Shown in pieces: positions 9,571 to 18,842 of a stretch of 54,229 nt of DNA. This DNA is from Prochlorococcus marinus (GTDB lineage Bacteria; Cyanobacteriota; Cyanobacteriia; PCC-6307; Cyanobiaceae), in assembly GCF_001180325.1 (NCBI RefSeq), contig NZ_CVSZ01000074.1, forward strand, positions 1-54,229. Reading direction: 5' to 3'. The position numbers were made by a program, and so were the translations under genes. The notes below the pieces were generated by a model that was given only the letters and a program-made list of their open reading frames with translations, did no database searches and was not told the DNA's origin. Numbering within the stretch: the first letter of the stretch is position 1; each line of letters opens with the position of its first letter.

Positions 9571-10374
9571 TTAAAAAGATATAAATCTCGACAATTTATT
9601 TTTGAATTTTGATCTAAAAGTAATAATTATAAGAATGATTAATTGAAAAAATCTTATATTATTATCAGGTAAAAAACTTTTAGATCTAAAATAATCCTTT
9701 TCCTTTTTTATTTGAATTTTTAATTTACTTTTTAATGAATTAGTTATACTGTTTTCAGCTTGAAATGAATAAATTCTAGAATGCGAAAAAAATTTAATAT
9801 TATTACTTTCTTTGATCGATTGAATAAATAATTTATAATACCAGTAAGAATCAACAAACCATTTTAATTTAATATCAAAAAGAATATTCTTATATTTACT
9901 ATTTACTATTATTGAGGCAGTGGGAGCTAATATCATATTTAATGTTCCATTTGGCCATAACATACAGATTTTTGAGAAGTATTTTTGTTGCCAAGAGAAC
10001 ATTTTAACAAGCGGATATTTGCCTACCTTTGAAGAACAAGGAAGAATAACCAAATCTGTATTCTTAGGATCTAAGCTATCAATAAAATCTAAATTATCTG
10101 GATATTCATCATGATGGTTAACAACAAAAAATGGAGTTGTTGTTTTTCCTATTAAGTAGTTCCAATTTTCTACGGCTGATTTATTTGGACCATCAAAATA
10201 ACTTATATTATTATTTTTGCAGAATAATTGTATGGATTTCTTTTCGATATAATTATCACTGTCATCAGAAACCAAAATAATTGTTCGTTGATCAAATAAA
10301 TATTTTTTTACAACTCGCAAAAATAATTCGTAATTATTATAAGTAGGTACTAAAACTGAAAGTAACTTAGTCAC
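9571..10374 (-). CDS. Glycosyltransferase family 2 protein
   Basis: The 267-residue protein starts with LLSVLVPTYNNYELFLRVV, the GT2 nucleotide-sugar entry motif, and has VSDDSD near residue 36 for the first aspartates. In place of a canonical DxD it shows NHHDE at 86-90, after the PFFVV strand. It should transfer one sugar to the lipid-linked intermediate in the cytosol. Donor and acceptor are unknown. It is the third gene of a minus-strand run, WbaP-like, GT11, GT2, separated from the GT11 gene by 37 bases. Confidence 0.8.
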   Translation of the reverse strand: MTKLLSVLVPTYNNYELFLRVVKKYLFDQRTIILVSDDSDNYIEKKSIQLFCKNNNISYFDGPNKSAVENWNYLIGKTTTPFFVVNHHDEYPDNLDFIDSLDPKNTDLVILPCSSKVGKYPLVKMFSWQQKYFSKICMLWPNGTLNMILAPTASIIVNSKYKNILFDIKLKWFVDSYWYYKLFIQSIKESNNIKFFSHSRIYSFQAENSITNSLKSKLKIQIKKEKDYFRSKSFLPDNNIRFFQLIILIIITFRSKFKNKLSRFISF

Positions 10375-10411
10375 AATAAATAAAATTAATCAAGATTGGT
10401 TTTTTATTTTA

Positions 10412-11335
10412 TTAAATAACTTCATATTTCCAATCTTTATAAATATGATAGCTGTTAATTTTTTCATTTTTAAACCAGTATTTTGGCAAAACTACAAATT
10501 TATCTTTTTTTTCTGAAAGAAAGGCAGACAACCAAGCAAAAGTACTGTTTGATAATATAAAATAATTTGCTTTAGACATAATATAAAAGTCAATCTCTGG
10601 AGATGATTTTAGAGAAGAAATAACGATAGAATTTTTTATTAAATATGATAAATTTTTACTTATCCATTCAGTATCATCCGAGAACAATAAAACTGGTATA
10701 TTTCCAAATTTATTTCTAAGGAATTCAATCGCAGAAAGGTAATAATTAAGATTTAGATTCCCATGAAAATTAGAAGTTTTAGGATCACAATAATCCCCCC
10801 TTCGAACATGTAAAGAAATAAATTTTTTTTGAAAATTATAATTTTTTGGCAAATTTATATTTTTAAACTTTAAGTTTTTAATATTTTTTGAATAAATATA
10901 TTGATTAATTAAATTATGCCAAGTTCCAAAGAAAATCAGTAGATTATCGTTATTTTTAAAATTCTCTAAAATTATTGGTTTATTATTGTTATCAAAAAAA
11001 TAATTAGAAAAAATCTTGATTTTTAATTTTTGAAATACAAATTTATTGAATCTTAAAAATAAAGGTGATAATAAAATAAATTTTACTAAGAAATTACTTT
11101 TGTCAATATTATATTTTCGTAATTTCAATTGAAAAAGATTTTGGATATCAGATTTATGATTTTTTTTATAGTATTTCCTAATATCATAATAAATAACATT
11201 TTTTTTAAAAACTTTTTGTAATTCCCTTCCTAGTAAATACTGAAATAACTGATTTCCTAATCCACCTTGGTAAACTATGATTGCTGAATTTTTTGGAAGT
11301 CCAAAAAGTAATGACAATAAAGATTTTAAAAACAT
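10412..11335 (-). CDS. Alpha-1,2-fucosyltransferase-like protein (GT11)
   Basis: GT11 enzymes transfer L-fucose from GDP-fucose, commonly in alpha-1,2 linkage. The diagnostic motifs are present: YQGGLGNQLFQY at residues 22-33 and the GDP-binding HVRRGDY at 176-182, followed by FSDD and SNSTFAWLSAFLS. The length of 307 is typical. The donor would come from gmd and fcl in the same window. It sits between the WbaP-like initiator and a GT2, so it may add fucose early in one repeat unit. Confidence 0.88.
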   Translation of the reverse strand: MFLKSLLSLLFGLPKNSAIIVYQGGLGNQLFQYLLGRELQKVFKKNVIYYDIRKYYKKNHKSDIQNLFQLKLRKYNIDKSNFLVKFILLSPLFLRFNKFVFQKLKIKIFSNYFFDNNNKPIILENFKNNDNLLIFFGTWHNLINQYIYSKNIKNLKFKNINLPKNYNFQKKFISLHVRRGDYCDPKTSNFHGNLNLNYYLSAIEFLRNKFGNIPVLLFSDDTEWISKNLSYLIKNSIVISSLKSSPEIDFYIMSKANYFILSNSTFAWLSAFLSEKKDKFVVLPKYWFKNEKINSYHIYKDWKYEVI

Positions 11336-11397
11336 AATTAAAATAGATTATAAATTTTCCATGAAAAATATTTATTCTTTTTATATTGTAGATAGAT

Positions 11398-12747
11398 TTA
11401 ATTAGAAGGTTCAGAACCTTTCTTCAAAATCACTAATCTAATAGTTTTTAAAAAGATTAATAAGTCAAACCAAATTGAAAAATTCTTTAAATAAAAAAGA
11501 TCAAAACTCAATTTTTTCTTGGAATCTTCTATTGAAGCTCCATATGGATAATTTACCTGAGCCCATCCACTTAATCCAGGTCTAATTAAATATCTATTAT
11601 TGTAATGTGGAATACAACTTATTAATTTCTTATCAATTTCAGCCCTTTCAGGTCTTGGTCCTATTAGACTCATTTCACCTTTAATAACACAAATAAGTTG
11701 AGGTAATTCGTCAATCCTATATTTTCTTAATATCCTTCCAACTTTTGTGATTCTATTGTCAAATTTACTAGCCCATACTGGGATTCCTGATTCTGAGTTT
11801 AATTTCATAGTTCGTAATTTATAAATAGTGAATATACTTTGATTAATACCAACTCTTTCTTGTTTATAAATAATGCTTTTGCGATCTTCGCAATATACAA
11901 GGATTGCAGAGATTATTAATATTGGACTGGTAAAAAATAATAGGAAAATACTCAAAAGGAAATCTCCAATTCTTTTAATTCTCAGTTCTGTAGAACTGTA
12001 AGAAATTTTGAAATTTCGTCTTATAAAAAATTTTTTACTAATTATTTCAGGGGGGAATCGTTGAAGGTAATTTTCACACCACCGTTCTATTGTCAATATT
12101 TTAATACCTCTTCTTTTTAGCTTTATTAATTTGTCTAAAAATTCATCACTCATAAGGTCAAATTTATTTGAAAAAACTCCTTCAATTTTATTAAAGTCAA
12201 TATTAGATAAATCACTATAAATACTTCTAGAAATAATTTTAATTTTTTTTCTGCTCCACTCTAATTCTGAGATTAAATAATCCTCTAAATCATTATTTCC
12301 AATAAACAACCATATATTCTTTTTATTAGCATTTAAGGTAAATCTATATATTATTGGGAATTGTAAAACTACTAAAATTAAAGAAATAATGAAAGAATAA
12401 AATAAAATTAATTTATCAAAATGATTAAAGTTATTAAGGTTAATATTCAAATAAATGCAAAAAACAAAAATAAAAGATAAAACTGAAATAAAAAAAGATT
12501 TTATAAATTGTTTGTAAAACAAATTAAATAGATTATTCTTTAAAAGATCAAAATTATATGTATATCTACCAAAAACATAGCTAAATAGTAACCAAAAAGG
12601 TAAAAATGTGATGGAAAAATAATTTATATCTTTAACGAATACAAAATAATCTGAAAAGATTATTTTGTTTATTATCACTATTAAAGATACTTCAATAACA
12701 CAGTTTAAAATTAGTTTTCTTCTTGATATTAGCCAAGGTAAGCGCAT
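11398..12747 (-). CDS. Undecaprenyl-phosphate sugar phosphotransferase (WbaP/WcaJ family)
   Basis: This polyisoprenyl-phosphate hexose-1-phosphate transferase starts a repeat unit by moving sugar-1-phosphate onto undecaprenyl phosphate. The 449-residue protein has about four N-terminal membrane spans (within 15-135), a middle domain at about 145-250, and the catalytic domain at 255-445. That domain carries KRIGDFLLS, YKQERVGINQ, KLRTM, DELPQL (346-351) and GPRPE (363-367). The sugar, glucose or galactose being usual, cannot be read. It heads the minus-strand run with GT11 and GT2 genes, and is divergent from an ABC exporter gene. Confidence 0.92.
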   Translation of the reverse strand: MRLPWLISRRKLILNCVIEVSLIVIINKIIFSDYFVFVKDINYFSITFLPFWLLFSYVFGRYTYNFDLLKNNLFNLFYKQFIKSFFISVLSFIFVFCIYLNINLNNFNHFDKLILFYSFIISLILVVLQFPIIYRFTLNANKKNIWLFIGNNDLEDYLISELEWSRKKIKIISRSIYSDLSNIDFNKIEGVFSNKFDLMSDEFLDKLIKLKRRGIKILTIERWCENYLQRFPPEIISKKFFIRRNFKISYSSTELRIKRIGDFLLSIFLLFFTSPILIISAILVYCEDRKSIIYKQERVGINQSIFTIYKLRTMKLNSESGIPVWASKFDNRITKVGRILRKYRIDELPQLICVIKGEMSLIGPRPERAEIDKKLISCIPHYNNRYLIRPGLSGWAQVNYPYGASIEDSKKKLSFDLFYLKNFSIWFDLLIFLKTIRLVILKKGSEPSN

Positions 12748-12894
12748 TGCCTTAAATTTTAAAAACAGAATCTAAGATTTTTTTTAAGATTCAAATTTAA
12801 TTAAGAATCTCAAAATTACAAAGAATTCAATTTAATATAATTACATTTTAAACCATTTAACTCTAGAAAATTTAATGTTTCTGAACTTTCTCAA

Positions 12895-12921
12895 TTGGCA
12901 TAACCATTTGGTAGGTATAAT
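12895..12921 (+). promoter_or_regulatory. Putative sigma-70 promoter for the ABC exporter gene
   Basis: TTGGCA (12895-12900) and TATAAT (12916-12921) are separated by 15 bases, with GG just before the -10. The start codon follows 23 bases downstream. The spacing is slightly short, but the position in a 197-base divergent intergenic region is right. Confidence 0.45.
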
Positions 12922-12944
12922 TTATTTATAAATAAAATTATTAA

Positions 12945-14738
12945 ATGATTTTAAAGGATAGGATTTTTCGTAAACTTAAAAAAAAACTATACTTAATTCA
13001 CCATACTTTAGTTATTTGTAAACTTGGAAGCAAAGGTAATGTTTTAAAGTTTATCTTATTAATAATTTTTTCTTTACTGGAAGGCGTTTCAGATACTCTT
13101 CCAGTTTTGATTGTAGTTCCATTTTTAACTCTTATAAGTAATCCTGAAAAAATATGGAATACAAATCAAGCTCAAAATCTAACTAAAATAGATATTATTA
13201 ATCAGCCTAGTGACTTACTCCTTCCAGCATTTATATTATTTGTATGCGTAATTCTATTTAATACTTTTTTAAAACTATACACGATCAACTTTAGTAATTT
13301 TGTTAAAGCTTCAGTAGGACATCAAATTAGCAAGACTGCATTTGAGAAAATAATTTTTAGCAACTATGAGTTTCAAATAAATACATCTAGCAGCAAAATT
13401 ATTGATGATTTTTATTCATCTATTGGTGCTTGCTTAGCAAATATAGACAGTTTCTTAGACGCAATTAGATCACTTTTCACAACAATATTGATAATATTTT
13501 CTTTATTTATAATAAATAAAGAGATTACTTTTTTTGTTTTTATAATATGTGGCTTAACTTACTTCTCAACTGCAGTTATCAAGAGTCGTATACTTTCAAA
13601 AAATGGAAGAACTTTAAAAGTTTCAGTAAAAAAGCAAACTGATTTAATTCAAGAAAGTTGGGGTTATAAAAAAAATATAATCTTAGAAAATAATCAAAAT
13701 GTTTTTCAAAAAAAATACTCTTTTTACAATATAAAATATCTTTTTGCTAAAGCAAATATTAATTCAGCAGTAACAAAACCAAAATTTGTTATTGAAGGAT
13801 CATTTATTCTTATAGTAGGTTCAATAGCTTTTTTTCTAAAAACAAACTATGGTACAGACCCTATTCCCCTATTAGGAGCAATCGCATTAGGTTTGCAAAA
13901 ACTTTTACCTAATGTGAATGGACTTTTCCAAATATATTCAGCCATGGTTACCAGATATGAAAGATCTAAAGATATCGAAAACCTAATAAAAAATACACCT
14001 CAAGATTTAATCTCTAAGAAAAATCATAAAAATCAAGAACTTATTTTTAGAAATTTAGAATTAAAAAGGGTTTCATATAAATATCCAGGTAGTAAAAATT
14101 TTGTTATTAATAATGGAGATATCTCCATTAAGGTTGGAGAAAGTGTTGGAATCATTGGTAAAACAGGCTCTGGGAAGTCAACACTTATTAACTTATTAAT
14201 GGGATTATTAAAACCAACTGAAGGTAGTGTAGAGATAAATGGTATAAATATTACTGACAATCTTAATGAAGGAGTTTTAGTTAATTATAGGAAAAATATC
14301 TCTCACGTTCCTCAATCAATTTTTCTTAATAATGTCACTATTTTGGAAAATATTGCATTTGGGGAAAAGATTCTTGATATTAATTTTGAAAAAGTAATAG
14401 AGGCCTGCAAGGCCTCAAGAATATACGATTTTATAAAAAGCACTGAAAAAGGATTTTATTCAACAGTTGGAGAAAGAGGGATTAAAATTAGTGGTGGTCA
14501 ATTACAGCGAATTGCTTTAGCGAGAGCACTTTATAAAAATAAAAAAATTTTAATACTTGATGAGGCTACAAGTGCACTTGATAATGAAACCGAAAAAGAG
14601 GTGATAAATTCAATAAAAACTTTTGACCCTAATTTAACTATTATTGCAATTGCTCATAGATTATCAACTTTGTGTGATTACGATAGGATTTTAAAAGTTT
14701 CGAATGGGAAGATTTACAATGAGAAAAAGCTATTTTGA
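12945..14738 (+). CDS. ABC exporter, fused permease and ATPase (PglK/MsbA-like)
   Basis: The first 330 residues hold about six membrane spans and the last 240 a complete nucleotide-binding domain. That domain has Walker A GKTGSGKST at 405-413, signature SGGQLQR from 516, Walker B ILDEATSALD with Asp539/Glu540, and the switch histidine in AHRLS near 571. Homodimeric exporters of this form flip lipid-linked oligosaccharides (PglK) or lipid A (MsbA). With no Wzx recognised in the window, a flippase role is plausible but inferred. It is exactly as long (597 residues) as the paralogue at 31189 and shares its permease layout. Confidence 0.9.
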   Translation: MILKDRIFRKLKKKLYLIHHTLVICKLGSKGNVLKFILLIIFSLLEGVSDTLPVLIVVPFLTLISNPEKIWNTNQAQNLTKIDIINQPSDLLLPAFILFVCVILFNTFLKLYTINFSNFVKASVGHQISKTAFEKIIFSNYEFQINTSSSKIIDDFYSSIGACLANIDSFLDAIRSLFTTILIIFSLFIINKEITFFVFIICGLTYFSTAVIKSRILSKNGRTLKVSVKKQTDLIQESWGYKKNIILENNQNVFQKKYSFYNIKYLFAKANINSAVTKPKFVIEGSFILIVGSIAFFLKTNYGTDPIPLLGAIALGLQKLLPNVNGLFQIYSAMVTRYERSKDIENLIKNTPQDLISKKNHKNQELIFRNLELKRVSYKYPGSKNFVINNGDISIKVGESVGIIGKTGSGKSTLINLLMGLLKPTEGSVEINGINITDNLNEGVLVNYRKNISHVPQSIFLNNVTILENIAFGEKILDINFEKVIEACKASRIYDFIKSTEKGFYSTVGERGIKISGGQLQRIALARALYKNKKILILDEATSALDNETEKEVINSIKTFDPNLTIIAIAHRLSTLCDYDRILKVSNGKIYNEKKLF

Positions 14739-14764
14739 GATTTTTCAATCAATATAATTAAATC

Positions 14765-15754
14765 ATGCTTTATATAAATTTTAAAGATGGCCAAGGATTA
14801 GGGAATCAACTTTGGACTTTTGCAGTAGCAAAGAGCATTTCCGAAAAATTGAATGTTGAACTAAATATTTTTGATTTTAAAAAGTTCAAAGGAAAAGATT
14901 TTCTAATTTTAGATAAAACAAATAATTATGATGATTCAATTAATGACTATAAATTCTCTAAAGAGATTGAAGTGTTCAATGAGAGAATTTTTTATGATAG
15001 TGACTTGAGATATTTTTCATCAGACTTTGATAAAAGAGTATTAGAAATAAAAAAAGATACACTTCTAGAGGGTTTATTTCAATCAGAAGATTATTTTTTT
15101 GGTGATTTAAAGAAATTAAAAAGGTATATAAAATTAAAAAATAAAATAAAAGCTGAAAATAAAATAGATATTAGAACTTGTATATTAAATATAAGAGGTG
15201 GAGAATACAAAAAACACAGAAGCTTTAACCTACCATATAGTTATTGGATTAATGCAATAAAAAATTATAAGGATAAATTTGGAATTGAAGAGTTCAAAAT
15301 TGTAACTGATGATTACAGGTATAGTAAAGAGCTTTTTCCAGATTTAGAAATTATTCATGGTGATATTGGAAAGTGCTATGCCTCTTTATATAATGCATCA
15401 AATTTAATTCTTTCAAATTCTAGTTTCTCATATTTTCCCTGCAGAACAGGAATTAATAAAAGAATAATTGCTCCGATGTATTGGGCAAGACCAAATAATA
15501 AATATAAACGTTGGGCCTCGCCTTGTAATATCTATAAGGGGTGGTTATGGCAAGATAAGAATTCAAATTTGATTACTTATAATGAATGTTTAAAATATGC
15601 GAAAAAAACATCCGAATATTACAAAAAAGAATTTACTGTGCTTATAAGGCATAAAGATGTTCCAATTAATAATATATTAAAGATTTTTCCAAAGAATTTA
15701 AAAATCATAATTAAAAGAATTCTTTCCCTCTTTCTACCAAGATACTTTGGTTGA
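14765..15754 (+). CDS. GT11-like glycosyltransferase
   Basis: The 329-residue protein has GQGLGNQLWTFAVAKSISE at 9-27, matching the GxGNQLF motif of GT11. In place of HxRRGD it has NIRGGEY, and SNSSFSYFPC matches the SNSSFSWW region. It is therefore probably a GT-B glycosyltransferase of the GT11/fucosyltransferase superfamily. The altered arginine motif makes the GDP-fucose donor less certain than for the gene at 10412. It lies 26 bases after the ABC exporter gene, and its stop overlaps the next start as TTGA. Confidence 0.75.
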   Translation: MLYINFKDGQGLGNQLWTFAVAKSISEKLNVELNIFDFKKFKGKDFLILDKTNNYDDSINDYKFSKEIEVFNERIFYDSDLRYFSSDFDKRVLEIKKDTLLEGLFQSEDYFFGDLKKLKRYIKLKNKIKAENKIDIRTCILNIRGGEYKKHRSFNLPYSYWINAIKNYKDKFGIEEFKIVTDDYRYSKELFPDLEIIHGDIGKCYASLYNASNLILSNSSFSYFPCRTGINKRIIAPMYWARPNNKYKRWASPCNIYKGWLWQDKNSNLITYNECLKYAKKTSEYYKKEFTVLIRHKDVPINNILKIFPKNLKIIIKRILSLFLPRYFG

Positions 15755-16926
15755 AAACATTTTTATTTTTTGATGTGAAGATTCCAAAATCAAAATTAGA
15801 TAATAAATTTCTGGATACTTGGGTATTCGAAATAATAATTGGAGATGAAATTATAAATATCTCTAGGCAAATTAGATCATATATTTCAAATGACAAGATT
15901 CTTAAGATTAAAAGTAATTTTTCTATCTCTAACTTGATAAAAAGAGATATTAATCCATCAAAGTTATTTTATTGGAAAATTTCAAATAAACATATTAAAA
16001 ATTGGATGCCAATCACAATTTTAGGGGGGATTCCATTCAATTTAAATTTAAATAAAAATTTAAAAAAAAAGTCTATTAAAATTGTTTACTTCATTAATTC
16101 AGACATAAGCAATTGCTTCTTAAAATTAATGAGTGATCAATTAGATAATTTCAAAAAATCGAAAATATTTTACTCTTCAAATATAAAATTATTTTTTGTT
16201 ATTATCTGTTCAGATGAAGAGAAAAGGGAAAGTATATACAAACTAATAAATCAAAAAAGAATTAAAGACTATATTGATTTTAATATTGAATTTAGTATTG
16301 ATGAGCATAAAGAATTCAAAGGAATAAAAAAGGTTTGGGAATTATCAAAAATAAAAGCTAATAAAGATGATTTAATAATGTACCTGCATGCAAAAGGGAT
16401 AAGCTATATGCAAAATAAATTTTTTTACATCAGACAACCTTTGGAGAAATTTATTTTCAATTTATTAGTTGGCAAATGGCAAAGAAATATCGAGTTAATT
16501 ACTAGACTAGATTCCATTTACAAATTAGGAACTTTAGCAGGAGGAAATGGATGGATATGGTTTAACTTTTGGATCGCCAAGTCATCCTATATTTGTAAAC
16601 TAGAAAAACCTATAAAGAGGAAAAGAGCTTGCTACTACGAAGATTGGCTAGGAAGATATATTATTCCAAAAAAAAATGGGGTATTTAAAAAGTATATAAA
16701 TGAATATGATGAAATTTATTTAAATACAATCGATAACACCTTTAGTATACTTTCTAAACCATCTAAAGATAAGTTTAATATTGGTACCCCTTGTAAAGTT
16801 GAAAAAGGCGGCTTTGTAGGATTGGGCATAGTTAAATTAAAATACAGATTATGGTATTACTTTTTTGTTATCCTTAACAAATTATCAATTAATAAAGGAA
16901 CTAAAGATAGATTTATGTTTTATTGA
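15751..16926 (+). CDS. Putative glycosyltransferase, LHAKG-motif family
   Basis: The 391-residue protein starts at TTG 15751 within a four-base TTGA overlap with the preceding gene, so its translation is probably coupled. Three motifs stand out: DDLIMYLHAKGISY (206-219), FNFWIAKSSYICKLEKP (271-287) and YYEDWLGRY (295-303). I have seen this pattern, an HAKG turn followed by a FW-A-SxY stretch and an ExW element, in uncharacterised proteins of bacterial glycan clusters. A sugar-transfer role is inferred from context. No signal peptide or certain membrane span is visible. Confidence 0.55.
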   Translation: MKTFLFFDVKIPKSKLDNKFLDTWVFEIIIGDEIINISRQIRSYISNDKILKIKSNFSISNLIKRDINPSKLFYWKISNKHIKNWMPITILGGIPFNLNLNKNLKKKSIKIVYFINSDISNCFLKLMSDQLDNFKKSKIFYSSNIKLFFVIICSDEEKRESIYKLINQKRIKDYIDFNIEFSIDEHKEFKGIKKVWELSKIKANKDDLIMYLHAKGISYMQNKFFYIRQPLEKFIFNLLVGKWQRNIELITRLDSIYKLGTLAGGNGWIWFNFWIAKSSYICKLEKPIKRKRACYYEDWLGRYIIPKKNGVFKKYINEYDEIYLNTIDNTFSILSKPSKDKFNIGTPCKVEKGGFVGLGIVKLKYRLWYYFFVILNKLSINKGTKDRFMFY

Positions 16927-17026
16927 AATTTAAAAATAACCTTTAAATGTCTTATTAAATAAATATATTTTAACTATATTTTATAGTATTCTTTAATTAA
17001 AATCGCCTTATCAATAATAACTTAAG

Positions 17027-17869
17027 ATGAAAAAAGAATTTTCTAATTTAAAAGAAATTTTCATTAAGAATAATCTCTTTTTTTGTATATCCCACTTTGG
17101 AGGAAAAATTAATTGGATATCTGGAATAAATAAAGATAACTATATAATTTATAATAAAAGTGGGAAAAAATTATCAGAAAAAATTAATCATCAAGACATT
17201 AAAAATGTTGGCTACAACTTATATTCATATCTAAAATACATCATAGATAATTATGAAAATCTACCCAATATAATTGTTTTTTGTAAAGATAATGTTTTCA
17301 AAAGACATATAAACTATAAATTATTTATCAGTTTATTAAAAAGGAACACTTTCACAAGTATCGAAGAAAATTATCACTGCAATAAATTCCCAGTTACTTT
17401 AAGTACATCAGATTACGGATTTACTGAAATAAATAGTTCTTGGTACAAAAATAAATATCCTAGACTTTTTTTTTATAATTTTAATTGCTTCTATAAATAT
17501 ATTTTTAAAAATGTAGAAGATCCTCTTTTTCTTAGATTTTCTCCTGGAGCAAACTATATTGTGCCAAAGAAAAATATACTTTTAAGAAGTAAAAATTTTT
17601 ATATTAATTTATTAAACTTTATCGACCATTCCCAATACTCTTGTGAATCGCATTATTTAGAGAGAAGTCTAATGGCAATATGGAACTCAAATTTAGAAAG
17701 CTCAGATAAAATGGACAAAAAAGTTGATATTGATGAGATGGATTTTTTAAAATCTTCTTGCCTTAGATTAATAAAAAAAGAAAATATCTTTTTAGAGAAA
17801 ATATATCAAAAATTAACATTTAAGATAGGTAGTATTTACTTAAGATTTTTAAAAAATTCAATAAAATAA
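17027..17869 (+). CDS. DUF3431-like protein, paralogue of the one at 8612
   Basis: Residues 42-89 repeat the core of the 8612 protein: YNKSG, then NVGYNLYSYLKYIIDNY and ENLPNIIVFCKDN. The spacing is the same, and the YNKSG form is closer to the family consensus. A later SPGANYIVPKKNILLRSKNF followed by CESHYLERSL parallels the C-terminal part of the 8612 protein, where a charged HYFERAY occurs. The function is unknown; a glycosyltransferase-like activity is suspected from context only. At 280 residues it is longer than its paralogue. It ends two bases before the stop of a convergent GT2 gene. Confidence 0.6.
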   Translation: MKKEFSNLKEIFIKNNLFFCISHFGGKINWISGINKDNYIIYNKSGKKLSEKINHQDIKNVGYNLYSYLKYIIDNYENLPNIIVFCKDNVFKRHINYKLFISLLKRNTFTSIEENYHCNKFPVTLSTSDYGFTEINSSWYKNKYPRLFFYNFNCFYKYIFKNVEDPLFLRFSPGANYIVPKKNILLRSKNFYINLLNFIDHSQYSCESHYLERSLMAIWNSNLESSDKMDKKVDIDEMDFLKSSCLRLIKKENIFLEKIYQKLTFKIGSIYLRFLKNSIK

Positions 17870-17871
17870 TA

Positions 17872-18696
17872 TTAGTTAGAATTTCTAAGAAACTTTTTGT
17901 ATATAAATGACCTAAAAAAAGAAGGAAGAGAAAATACCATAGATCTCAAAATAAAAATAATGATCGCATATCCAGTACTTGTTAGTTCATGTTTCAACAA
18001 AAACTTTTGCAAAAGGTATTCAGAATATATATATCGAAGTCCGCCTCTATCACGAATCATTCTTGATCCAGCTGAAACTTTAACGAGAGATTCTTCTAAA
18101 TTTATAAATTTTTTATTATTTGAATAAAGTTTTATCCATAATCCATAATCCCCTTTTAAAAATAATTCTGGATAGCCATTAACCTCTAAAACCGATTTTT
18201 TTAAAAAAGCAGCCGTCATATGATTAATCGGATTGCGAAATGGGATTAATTTTCCTATATCCTTATTTGTAATAGGAACTTTTTTTGTACTAATATAATT
18301 TCCATTTTCATCATATTCATCAATACTGGAGCCTACAACATCAAATCCAGAAATAAGATAAGGAAGTTGCTTCTCAAATCTATAATTTAAATTAATATCA
18401 TCTCCATCAGCTCGAAAAATAATTTCATTTTTACACTTAGTTAAAGCTAAATTTAATGCTTTATCCAACCCTACTTTTTTATTACACCAAATGAGATCTA
18501 AAAAATATTTTTTTTGGTATTTAAGGACCATATCCTTAAAAGATTTACTATATAGACCGTCTATAACAACCACAACTTGATTTGGTAAAAGTGTATTTTT
18601 AAAAATACTTTCTATTGCTAATGGAAAACCTTCAACAATATCCTTTCTTTCTAAAATAGGTAAAACTACGCTGAATTTTATTTCCTTAAGTTTCAT
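17872..18696 (-). CDS. Glycosyltransferase family 2 protein
   Basis: The 274-residue protein has the GT2 start FSVVLPILERKD (8-19), the strand VVVVIDG, the KVGLDKALNLAL helix and the metal-binding RADGDD with Asp97, Asp99 and Asp100. The organisation resembles WaaE/galactosyltransferase-like GT2 enzymes. Donor and acceptor are unknown. It is a lone minus-strand gene facing the DUF3431-like gene, with two bases between their stop codons, so the pair must share or lack a terminator. A basic, hydrophobic C terminus may touch the membrane. Confidence 0.85.
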   Translation of the reverse strand: MKLKEIKFSVVLPILERKDIVEGFPLAIESIFKNTLLPNQVVVVIDGLYSKSFKDMVLKYQKKYFLDLIWCNKKVGLDKALNLALTKCKNEIIFRADGDDINLNYRFEKQLPYLISGFDVVGSSIDEYDENGNYISTKKVPITNKDIGKLIPFRNPINHMTAAFLKKSVLEVNGYPELFLKGDYGLWIKLYSNNKKFINLEESLVKVSAGSRMIRDRGGLRYIYSEYLLQKFLLKHELTSTGYAIIIFILRSMVFSLPSFFRSFIYKKFLRNSN

Positions 18697-18842
18697 TAGA
18701 TTTTGTTAATTAAAAAGCTTTTATTTATCGAAATATCTATTTAATTAATTATAGTTTATTAATTTTTAAGAATCTTGAGATTTTCTTCTACTAGTTATTT
18801 TTAAGAACTATAGTTTTAACATAATCATAAAATAAATCTAAT

